Positions 43,052 through 49,407 of a stretch of 49,407 bases of DNA are shown in pieces; the stretch's first letter is position 1; every line of letters starts with the position of its first letter. The position numbers and the translations under genes are program-made. A model generated the notes under the pieces. It saw only the letters and a program-made list of their open reading frames with translations. It was not told the origin of the DNA and made no database searches. The stretch comes from Planctomycetota bacterium. GTDB taxonomy: Bacteria; Planctomycetota; GCA-002687715; DRQF01. The DNA lies in assembly GCA_020639295.1 (NCBI GenBank), contig JACKGY010000017.1:1-49407 (forward strand), written 5' to 3'.

Positions 43052-44161
43052 TCAGTCCCCGTCCGGTTCGGGGTCGCCGGCGAGGGCCCGTTCGGCGCGA
43101 CCGATCTCGCGCAGGACCTCCGGGTCGCGGTGCCAGGGGTTGTGGGGACCGGTGACCGACATCAGCACCGAGTAGCAGCTGAGGGCCTTCTCGTGGGCTC
43201 CGAGACCGAGGTAGGCCGCCGCGAGGAGCCTCTCCGCTTCGAGCAGGTCGCGCTTCTCGGCGTCGCCCTCGCCGGCGAGACCACCGAGGAGGGCGACGAC
43301 GCGCTCGTGCTCCTCGAGTCGCGCTCGGCACCGCGCCAGTTCCAGCCGCGCCGCGAGCGGCGGCCGGGGCATCAGGTTGAGCCAGGCCTCGAGCTGCGCG
43401 ATGGCCCGGACACGAAGACCGCGCTCCCCATCCGCCTCCCCTTCGGTCCCGGCACGCTGCCAGAGCGCCATCGCGAGGTCGTGACGGGCCGCCAGCAGCT
43501 CGGCGGTCGCGGTCTGCGCCCCGAAGTCGCGATCGAGCAGGTGCTGGTCCTGCTCGGCGAGGGCGAGTTCGTCGAGGCCGAGCCGGCAACGCAGACGCAG
43601 GGCCAGCGCCGCCGGCAGCAGCATCGGCCAGGGTCGGAAGCGCTCCTCGAAGCCGAGGAGGTCGGCCAGGGCCCCCGCCAGGCCCTCACGGCGGCGATCC
43701 GCGTCCGGCTCCGCCATGGCCAGGATCTGCCGGCTGGCGGCGCGATGGAAGAGCGCCGAGGCGAGCAGGCCGCCATGCGGTCCATTCGCCCCGGCCGCGT
43801 CCAGGTGGTCGATGAAACGATCGAAGCCGGCGATCGCCGCCTCGAGCTGGGCGCGGCCGCCGCTCTCGCCCAGTGCCAGGCCACGGCGGCCGGCGAAATG
43901 ATCGGAGAAGGCCTGTCGGAGTTCGCGGGCGAGTCCGGGATCTCCCCCCTTCCGGGCCAGGCTCGAAAGGGCGAAACCGAGCTCCTGTCCGGTAGCCGAC
44001 CGCCGCGGCCGCACGGCCGACCAGATGACCAGGGCGCTGAGCGCGAGGGCGATCGGCAGGGTCACGCGCGAGGGCATCTCGAAGACCAGGGCCGCCGCGA
44101 CGGCGGCCAGGACCAGGGCGACCATCGCCCCGATCATGAGGGCGCGCAGGCGTGGCTCCAT
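43052..44161 (-). CDS. Two-helix membrane protein with a TPR-like cytoplasmic or periplasmic region
   Basis: 369 residues. Two N-terminal membrane helices (about 6-27 and 34-50, MIGAMVALVLAAVAAALVF and VTLPIALALSALVIWSAV) are followed by about 300 residues of Ala/Leu/Arg-rich helices with TPR-like spacing (LLAAAYLGLGAHEKALSCYSVLM near the C-terminus). I chose the ATG at 44161 because the hydrophobic region starts there; the reading frame continues upstream into sequence that is not protein-like. No clear ribosome site, so the start is uncertain. Function unknown. Divergent from the CPBP gene. Confidence 0.65.
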   Translation of the reverse strand: MEPRLRALMIGAMVALVLAAVAAALVFEMPSRVTLPIALALSALVIWSAVRPRRSATGQELGFALSSLARKGGDPGLARELRQAFSDHFAGRRGLALGESGGRAQLEAAIAGFDRFIDHLDAAGANGPHGGLLASALFHRAASRQILAMAEPDADRRREGLAGALADLLGFEERFRPWPMLLPAALALRLRCRLGLDELALAEQDQHLLDRDFGAQTATAELLAARHDLAMALWQRAGTEGEADGERGLRVRAIAQLEAWLNLMPRPPLAARLELARCRARLEEHERVVALLGGLAGEGDAEKRDLLEAERLLAAAYLGLGAHEKALSCYSVLMSVTGPHNPWHRDPEVLREIGRAERALAGDPEPDGD

Positions 44162-44282
44162 TCGGCTGGCGGTCGGCAAAAGCGGCCCTCTCCCCTTGCC
44201 CGAGCTGGTCCCGGTCGTCATGACTCTGGTCGGCGGGACGGCCGACGCCGCCCGTCCCGGACCCGATGCGAGCCCGATCATC

Positions 44283-45158
44283 ATGAGCCTGTCATTTCCG
44301 GTCAACTCCGGTTCCGACCGCTTCCGCATCCAGTGGCGTCGCCTCGCCCTGGTGCTGGCGATCGGGCTCGTGGCGGTCGCGCTGTTCACGCCTCTGCTGG
44401 CGGCCACCGGCATGAAACCCGCCAAGGCCGCGGTGACCCTGCTGCGCTTCGCCGCGCTCGCGACCCTCGGCCTCGGCGCCGGTCGCTCCTGGAAGGAGGA
44501 GAGCGCCCTCTTCCGTTGTCGTCGTCCCCTGCTCGTCTGGGGCCGTGGCTTCCTCGCCGGCGCCCTGCCCCTCGCGATCTGGCTTGTGGTCCTGCTCGCG
44601 ATCGGCGAGCGTCGGCTCGATCAGTTCTCGACCGCGGACTTCCTCGCCTACGGCGGTCGCTACCTGCCGCTCTCGCTGCTGATCGGCTTCGCCGAGGATC
44701 TCCTCTTCTTCGGCTTCCTGTTCGCGGCCCTCGGTCGCAAGGCGCTTCCGGCCGCCCTGCTCTACGCTCTCGCCCACTTCCTCAAGCCCGAGGGCACGAT
44801 CGACGGCGGCCTCCTTTCCGGCCTGCGCGCGATCGCCGGCATGGGCGCGAGCCTGGTCTCCGGGCTCGGCCGACCGATCGAAGTGCTCGGCCTCGTCCTG
44901 GTCGGCTGGGTCCTGGTGGGACTGCGGCGCGAGAGCGGCTCGCTCTGGCCGGCGATGGGCGTGCATGGCGGCTGGTTCTGGCTGCGGCAGGTGGGCAAGC
45001 GCTTCAGCGACGACCTGGTCGGCGACCACGAGTGGCTGTTCGGGACCAGCCTGTTCTACGACGGCCTCCTGGGCTGGCTCGCGATCATCGCCACCGGCCT
45101 CATCTTGACCACCACCATGCGGCGACGAGCATGGCTGCGAGGAGAAGAAGAAGGCTGA
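44283..45158 (+). CDS. CPBP-family (CAAX-protease-like) membrane protein, degenerate motif
   Basis: 291 residues with about seven membrane helices. The CPBP/Abi core is visible: AEDLLFFGFL (E138, D139) in place of the usual EExxxR, with Phe143 where Arg is expected; AHFLKP (His165); and MGVHGGWFW (His228). With the Arg missing and Glu to Asp, protease activity is doubtful. The start is uncertain (ATG at 44283, or 44220). Its last 59 bases overlap the convergent kinase gene, so the stop is firm. Confidence 0.75.
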   Translation: MSLSFPVNSGSDRFRIQWRRLALVLAIGLVAVALFTPLLAATGMKPAKAAVTLLRFAALATLGLGAGRSWKEESALFRCRRPLLVWGRGFLAGALPLAIWLVVLLAIGERRLDQFSTADFLAYGGRYLPLSLLIGFAEDLLFFGFLFAALGRKALPAALLYALAHFLKPEGTIDGGLLSGLRAIAGMGASLVSGLGRPIEVLGLVLVGWVLVGLRRESGSLWPAMGVHGGWFWLRQVGKRFSDDLVGDHEWLFGTSLFYDGLLGWLAIIATGLILTTTMRRRAWLRGEEEG

Positions 45159-46308
45159 GGATGATCAGGCGGCGTCGACCCGTGCGGTCGACCGGATCAT
45201 CATCGTCGGCAAGCGCCTCGAGCCCCCTGGCCAGCTCCTCCATCGACCGCAGGCGACGACGGGGCTCGCGGTCGAGCGCCCGCTTCATCAGCGCCGCGAG
45301 CCGCGGTGAGGCCCCCGCCGGCAGGGCCGCGAGATCGGGCGCATCGCGTTCCACGTCGGCGAAGAAGCGGGCGCGATCATCGGCGCGACGGAGGCTGGTC
45401 AGGGTGAGGAGTTCCCAGATCGTCGCCGCCAGCGCGAAGACCTCGCTGGCCTGATCGGCCTCCTCGCTGAGGCCGGTGAGCAGCTCGGGCGCCATGTAGA
45501 GCGGCGTCCCCAGCGGCGGATCGCTGGTGCGGGTGAGCCCGCTGTCCTCGAGATTGCGGGCGATGCCGAAGTCGAGGACCAGGGCCTCGCCCCCGGCATC
45601 GATCATGATGTTGGATGGCTTGATGTCCCGATGCAGCACGCCGCGCTCATGGACGGCCGCGAAGATCCGGGCGACTCGAGCACCGAGGCGGAGTCGCGCG
45701 CGCAGGTCGAGACCGGCGGGGTCGAAGGCGCCGGCCCGGGTCTCGCCGCGCAGGATGCGGATGATCTCGGCGATCGTCGCGCCTTCGATCCAGGGCATGG
45801 CGTAGTAGACCGCGCCCTCGTCCTCGCCGACGTCGAGCACCGGCACGACGCCGGGGACGCCGAGCCGCGCCACCGTCCGGGCCTCGCGCTGGAAGCGCTC
45901 GAACTCGCGCGGGTCCATGCGGTCGACGCGGCGGAGCACCTTGAGGGCCACGTCCTCGGTGGCCCCGTCGCGACGCGCGCGATAGACGTGGCCACGAGCG
46001 GTCGAGGCCGCGAGCAGGACGATCTGATAGGGCCCGAGCCGATCGAGGAGCCAGCGCCGGCGGCGACCCCGTGTCGTCGTCCCGGGATCGTCGGCGACCA
46101 GGGGCGCGCCGTCGTGTCCCAGCATGAGAGCGGCGATGCGCTCCGCCTGGCCGGGATAACGGGTGAGATAGGCGTCGACGTCGGGCGACTGCCCTTCCTC
46201 GCGACGGAGGAGGTAGTGGAAGAGCACCTCCTCCAGGAAGGCCTCGACCTCGGCCGCGCTGGCGTCGGGACCGGGTTCGGCCGGTAGATCATGCAGGGAC
46301 TCGGTCAT
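45100..46308 (-). CDS. Ser/Thr protein kinase with C-terminal membrane anchor
   Basis: 402 residues. The N-terminal segment (about 20-65, LEEVLFHYLLRREEGQSPDVDAYLTRYPGQAERIAALM) is typical of planctomycete-type kinases. The kinase domain (about 92-370) has the ALKVL lysine, HRDIKPSN and DFG (LDFGIARN) and APE (MAPELL), so the catalytic loop is complete. The Gly-rich loop is poor (LLAASTARGHVY instead of GxGxxG). A membrane helix (about 380-398) ends the protein. The start overlaps the sigma factor stop (ATGA, 46305-46308), so kinase and ECF factor are made together. Confidence 0.92.
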   Translation of the reverse strand: MTESLHDLPAEPGPDASAAEVEAFLEEVLFHYLLRREEGQSPDVDAYLTRYPGQAERIAALMLGHDGAPLVADDPGTTTRGRRRRWLLDRLGPYQIVLLAASTARGHVYRARRDGATEDVALKVLRRVDRMDPREFERFQREARTVARLGVPGVVPVLDVGEDEGAVYYAMPWIEGATIAEIIRILRGETRAGAFDPAGLDLRARLRLGARVARIFAAVHERGVLHRDIKPSNIMIDAGGEALVLDFGIARNLEDSGLTRTSDPPLGTPLYMAPELLTGLSEEADQASEVFALAATIWELLTLTSLRRADDRARFFADVERDAPDLAALPAGASPRLAALMKRALDREPRRRLRSMEELARGLEALADDDDPVDRTGRRRLIILSLLLLLAAMLVAAWWWSR

Positions 46309-46895
46309 TCCTCCGGGTCACCGTCGGCGAGGCGTCCCAGGCGGAGGCGGAGGCGGGCATCGACCCGTGCATGCCGCATGCGGACGCCGCGATCGGTCAT
46401 CCCGACCAGGTCGGCGATCTGGGTCGACGAGAAGCCGCGGCGACGCAGGCGGTAGATCAGGCGGTCGAGCCGATCGAAGCCGCGCAACTCCTGGTAGGTG
46501 CGTCGCTTGATCTCGTCGAGCGTCGCCGCCGTGCAGGGCGTCGCTTCGAGATCGCGCAGGACCAGGGGTTCGGGGTCGAGAAGTCGGTGTCTCAAATAGC
46601 TACCGGAGGCCTTCTGCAGGACGATGCGTGTTGCGATTCCCTTGAGCCAGGCGGGAAAGGAGTGCTGGTCCTGCGGCTCGAATTCGGCCACCTTCTGCAG
46701 GACCACCAGGTAGACCTCCTGAAGGATGTCCTGGGTCTCCTCGAGGGTGCGCAGCGGAAAGCCGAGACGGCGTCGAGCCCAGGCCTGGAGCATGGGCTCG
46801 TAGCGCCGGAAGAGCGCCTCCACGGCGCTTCGGTCGCCATCGCGGGCGCGCGCCAGGAGGGCCGTGTCGTCGCGGCTCTCGTCCGATCCGGTCAT
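46305..46895 (-). CDS. RNA polymerase ECF sigma factor
   Basis: 196 residues. Region 2 (about 18-90) with LEETQDILQEVYLVVLQKV and FPAWLKGIATRIVLQKA; region 4 (about 135-190) with YRLRRRGFSSTQIADLVGMTDRGVRMRHARVDARLRL, an HTH. No anti-sigma gene is adjacent; the downstream coupled partner is a Ser/Thr kinase, so phosphorylation may control it. Start choice: ATG at 46895 (MTGSDES) with GAGAG upstream; ATG at 46916 is an alternative. Confidence 0.88.
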   Translation of the reverse strand: MTGSDESRDDTALLARARDGDRSAVEALFRRYEPMLQAWARRRLGFPLRTLEETQDILQEVYLVVLQKVAEFEPQDQHSFPAWLKGIATRIVLQKASGSYLRHRLLDPEPLVLRDLEATPCTAATLDEIKRRTYQELRGFDRLDRLIYRLRRRGFSSTQIADLVGMTDRGVRMRHARVDARLRLRLGRLADGDPEE

Positions 46896-47201
46896 CGGGA
46901 ACTCTCGATGGGTCATGATGGCGATACGGGAATCTACAGCAGCGTTTCGTCGCGGGGAATAGACACCTGCAAAAGCCTTGAAGCGGGGCTGGGAGGCTTG
47001 TATGCTCGCCTTCAGCATGGCCGAGGTTGTGTCCCATACACGTAAAAAATCCTTCCTTCCTCTCTACGCCTGAAATCTTTTCCCTTGGTCATGCCTTTTC
47101 TCTCCCCTCGCTCCTGACGGCGAATCCTCCCGACTCGATACGACGACTCGCAAGGCAAGCGGTATGATCCGCGGCATGCCAGCGTTCCGGAGTCCGGTGA
47201 C
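46896..47201. other. Intergenic region between the ECF sigma gene and lpxA
   Basis: About 306 bp, AT-richer than its surroundings. It holds a good sigma-70-like promoter on the plus strand (46978-47006), a pyrimidine-rich stretch with an A-run (about 47040-47110), and a TATGAT (47163-47168) close to lpxA. No tRNA, small ORF or strong hairpin was found. Promoters of both flanking genes must lie here. Confidence 0.5.
46978..47006 (+). promoter_or_regulatory. Putative sigma-70-like promoter upstream of lpxA
   Basis: TTGAAG (46978-46983), 17 bases, TATGCT (47001-47006). The spacing is ideal and each hexamer matches at 4 of 6. The leader to lpxA would be about 190 bases. A TATGAT at 47163-47168 could be a second, nearer -10, but it has no good -35. 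Confidence 0.45.
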
Positions 47202-48011
47202 ATGAGCGTCCATCCGAGCGCGATCGTCGATCCCCGGGCGGAGCTCGCCGCGGAAGTCGAGGTCGGCCCCTTCAGCATCATCGACGACGAGGTGGTGATC
47301 GGCCCGCGTTGCCGGATCGCCGGTCATGCCTGGCTGAGCGGCGCGACGCGGCTCGACGAGGACGTCGTCGTCGGCCATGGCGCGGTGATCGGTGCCGCGG
47401 CGCAGGATCTCTCCTTCGATCCCGACACGCCGAGCGGCGTCCGCATCGGACCGCGCAGCACGATCCGCGAGTACGCGACCATCCATCGCGCGACCCGCGC
47501 CGACGCGGCGACGATCGTCGGCGCCGACTGCTTCATCATGGCGCATGCGCACCTCGCGCACGACGTGGTGCTGGGCGACAAGGTGGTGGTCTGCAACAAC
47601 AGCCTGGTGCCGGGGCACGTCGTGGTCGGTGATCGCGTCTTCATCTCCGGCAACGTCGTCATCCATCAGTTCTGCCGCATCGGCTGCGGCGCGATGATCG
47701 GCGGCGCCGCCGCCGTCGGTCAGGACGTGCCGCCCTGGACCACGATCATCGGCCGCTCGCAGGTCCGCGCGCTGAACGTCGTCGGCATGCGTCGGGCCGG
47801 ACTCGACGCGGCGACGCGACTGGAGATCAGGACGCTCTACCGGGCGATCTTCGCCGAGCACGGCGACGTCGAGCACGCGCGCGCCCTGCTCGCCGAGGCC
47901 TCCGACCGACCGGCGGTGGCGGCGATTCGCGCCTTCTACGCCGGGCCGACGCGACGCGGCTTCTGCTGGCCGCCCAGGACCGGCTTCGAGGCCGCGGACG
48001 GCGAGGCCTGA
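47202..48011 (+). CDS. lpxA: Acyl-ACP--UDP-N-acetylglucosamine O-acyltransferase LpxA
   Basis: 269 residues, normal length; first step of lipid A synthesis. The left-handed beta-helix hexapeptide repeats are evident (IGPRCRIAGHAWLSG, VVVGHGAVIGAAAQD, IGPRSTIREYATIHR, VVLGDKVVVCNNSLVPG). The catalytic His is His120 in AHAHLAHDV, by alignment with E. coli His125. The C-terminal helical domain is present (LNVVGMRRAGLDAATRLEIRTLYRAIF). It lies immediately before an acyltransferase-3 gene (2-bp gap). lpxD, fabZ and lpxC are not nearby. Confidence 0.93.
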   Translation: MSVHPSAIVDPRAELAAEVEVGPFSIIDDEVVIGPRCRIAGHAWLSGATRLDEDVVVGHGAVIGAAAQDLSFDPDTPSGVRIGPRSTIREYATIHRATRADAATIVGADCFIMAHAHLAHDVVLGDKVVVCNNSLVPGHVVVGDRVFISGNVVIHQFCRIGCGAMIGGAAAVGQDVPPWTTIIGRSQVRALNVVGMRRAGLDAATRLEIRTLYRAIFAEHGDVEHARALLAEASDRPAVAAIRAFYAGPTRRGFCWPPRTGFEAADGEA

Positions 48012-48013
48012 CC

Positions 48014-49069
48014 GTGTACAAGAACCAGCTCGACGGCTTCCGCGGCATCCTCTTCCTGATGGTCTTCAGCTACCACCAGGAGATCAGCCACTGGTTCCTC
48101 ACCTACGCCCTGCCCTGCTTCTTCTGCCTGTCGGGCTTCCTCATCACCCGCATCGTGCTGCAGTCCGATGGGGCCCCCATCGGCAAGCTGGTGCGTGCCT
48201 TCTTCATCCGGCGCGCGCTGCGCATCCTGCCGATCTACTACCTGGTGGTGCTCGCCTGCTGGGCCTTCGGCCTCCTGCTCTTCCCGGCCTGGCAGCTCAG
48301 CTACACCTTCAACGTCAAGCTCTTCCTGCTCTCGCTCGAGCCCGAGACCAGCGGCTTCCATCAGATCTTCAAGCACTGGGACTTCGGCCAGATGCACCTC
48401 TGGAGCATGTGCATCGAGGAACAGTTCTACCTGCTCTTCCCCTTCCTGCTCCTGGCCACCAGGAAGAGCTGGCGGGCGCCGGCGCTGGCGCTGTCGATCC
48501 TGGCCTCGATCGGTCTGCGGCTCTGGTTCCGCTTCCAGCACCCGGAGCTGCTCTACGGCGCGCTCCTGCCGATCTGCGGCGAGTACATCCTCTGGGGCTG
48601 CCTGGCGGCGACGCTCAGCTTCGAGCGCTTCCGGTTCGGCAATCCGGTCCTGTGGACCTACGGCGGCGCGCTCGCGCTCCTCGTCCTGTCGATGACCCCG
48701 CGACCGCATCTGCAGACCGGCTTCTTCCAGTTCATCCCGGGCGATCTCCAGACCTTGTTCGCCATCGCGATCACCACCTTGATCGTCGGCCTCTGGCACG
48801 ACGACCACTCGCCGATCTCGCGCTTCCTGCGCCTCGGGCCGCTCGTCTTCATGGGCAAGATCAGCTACGGCCTCTACCTGATGCACATGGCGATGTTCGA
48901 CCTCGGCGACTGGATCTTCGCCCGGGTCCCCTGGCTGGCGGTGAACGTCAACGAGTACTGGTTCCGCCTCGGTCTCTGCCTGCTCTTCGCCAGCGCCTCC
49001 TGGTACCTGATCGAGAAGCCGATCAACGACCTGAAGCGCCACTTCCCGATGCCGCGCCCGGCCGCCTGA
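48014..49069 (+). CDS. Acyltransferase family 3 (OafA/YrhL-like) membrane protein
   Basis: 351 residues with about ten membrane helices. N-terminal signature YKNQLDGFRGILFLMVFSYHQ and FFCLSGFLITRIVL, typical of acyltransferase-3 enzymes that O-acetylate or acylate surface glycans, lipid A or exopolysaccharide. Conserved His in SYHQ (His21), and WSMCIEEQFYLLFPFLLL (about 132-149). The start is GTG two bases after the lpxA stop, so it is likely co-expressed; its substrate may be a lipid A or other envelope glycan. Confidence 0.9.
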   Translation: MYKNQLDGFRGILFLMVFSYHQEISHWFLTYALPCFFCLSGFLITRIVLQSDGAPIGKLVRAFFIRRALRILPIYYLVVLACWAFGLLLFPAWQLSYTFNVKLFLLSLEPETSGFHQIFKHWDFGQMHLWSMCIEEQFYLLFPFLLLATRKSWRAPALALSILASIGLRLWFRFQHPELLYGALLPICGEYILWGCLAATLSFERFRFGNPVLWTYGGALALLVLSMTPRPHLQTGFFQFIPGDLQTLFAIAITTLIVGLWHDDHSPISRFLRLGPLVFMGKISYGLYLMHMAMFDLGDWIFARVPWLAVNVNEYWFRLGLCLLFASASWYLIEKPINDLKRHFPMPRPAA

Positions 49070-49097
49070 ACCGCGGCCGCCGACGAGGATGCGACGA

Positions 49098-49407
49098 TCA
49101 GTCGACCTGGTAGCGGCGGGCCAGGGTCTTGGGCGCGACGTTGAGCCAGGCGAGGGCCATGGCCGGCGCGACCTCGGCCTTCTTCGCCTTCTTCAGGAGG
49201 ACCCGGGTGTAGCCCTTTTCGCCCCAGCCTCCGGGAACGGCGCTGAAGACCTCGGGTGCAAGCGCGATCTGCTCGCGTTGCTGATCGGGCAGAAGTTTGA
49301 GCACGCCATGGAGGCCGTCGGGAGCCAGGGTCGCGAAGATCTTCCGGCGCAGCCGGAAGTCCGGATGGTCCTGGTGCGCTCCTTCCTCGGCCTCGGGCAG
49401 GGCGAGA
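49098..49407 (-). CDS. MmcQ/YjbR-family protein, 5' end cut off by the window
   Basis: Partial gene. The visible 102 residues read LALPEAEEGAHQDHPDFRLRRKIFATLAPDGLHGVLKL ... GYTRVLLKKAKKAEVAPAMALAWLNVAPKTLARRYQ, which fits the MmcQ/YjbR family of small double-wing proteins. The frame is open to the right edge of the window; the start lies outside. Function is poorly known for this family; DNA binding is suggested by its fold. It is convergent with the acyltransferase gene. Confidence 0.7.
   Translation of the reverse strand, partial: LALPEAEEGAHQDHPDFRLRRKIFATLAPDGLHGVLKLLPDQQREQIALAPEVFSAVPGGWGEKGYTRVLLKKAKKAEVAPAMALAWLNVAPKTLARRYQVD

Overview
High-GC bacterial DNA dominated by one large flagellar locus (about 2,980 to 40,400) with housekeeping genes on both sides. 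The organism makes a Gram-negative-type envelope: it has L-ring, P-ring and rod genes (flgH, flgI, flgA) and lpxA for lipid A. Near the right end an ECF sigma factor is translationally coupled to a membrane Ser/Thr kinase whose N-terminus carries a PDVDAYLTRYP-like segment. That pairing is common in Planctomycetota, so a motile planctomycete or relative is my best guess (moderate confidence; Myxococcota or Acidobacteriota are not excluded).

Layout. 25-2901: a small membrane protein (-) and an alpha-glucan phosphorylase (+). 2981-6273 (-): flagellin fliC, then fliD, fliS and a FliT-like chaperone. 6702-8102 (+): an NtrC-type regulator whose receiver has lost its phosphoacceptor Asp. 8258-20292 (+): three exported or membrane-anchored TPR proteins, the FlgS/FlgR-type two-component pair, then flgB-flgC-fliE-fliF-fliG-fliH-fliI-fliJ and a MotE-like protein (to 21038). 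21271-24043 (+): motA, two consecutive motB genes and fliL. 24116-34616 (-): flgF-flgG-flgA-flgH-flgI-flgJ-flgN-flgK-flgL followed by a GNAT acetyltransferase and an NTF2-like protein. 34834-36083 (-): a membrane-anchored PilZ/YcgR-like protein plus a small TPR-like protein. 36256-40384 (-): fliK-flgD-flgE. 40610-49407: infA, a lipoprotein, an aminoacyl-tRNA-protein transferase, a cobalamin adenosyltransferase, a TPR membrane protein, a CPBP-family protein, the kinase/ECF pair, lpxA, an acyltransferase-3 protein and a truncated MmcQ/YjbR-like gene. The export-gate genes, fliM/fliN, rpoN and fliA are not in the window.

Regulation readable from sequence. Three sites fit sigma-54 promoters (GG-N10-GC core) in front of the TPR/flgSR operon, the flgF operon and the fliK operon. 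Three others share a sigma-28-like pattern TCA(A/G)-N15-(G/T)CCGA in front of fliC, fliD and the PilZ gene. This suggests a hierarchy: NtrC-type regulators with sigma-54 drive rod, hook and hook-junction genes, and a FliA-type sigma drives filament and motility-control genes.

The least familiar parts are the sigma-54-driven periplasmic TPR module upstream of flgSR, the tandem MotB genes, the acetyltransferase coupled to flgL, and the PilZ protein with its own late promoter.
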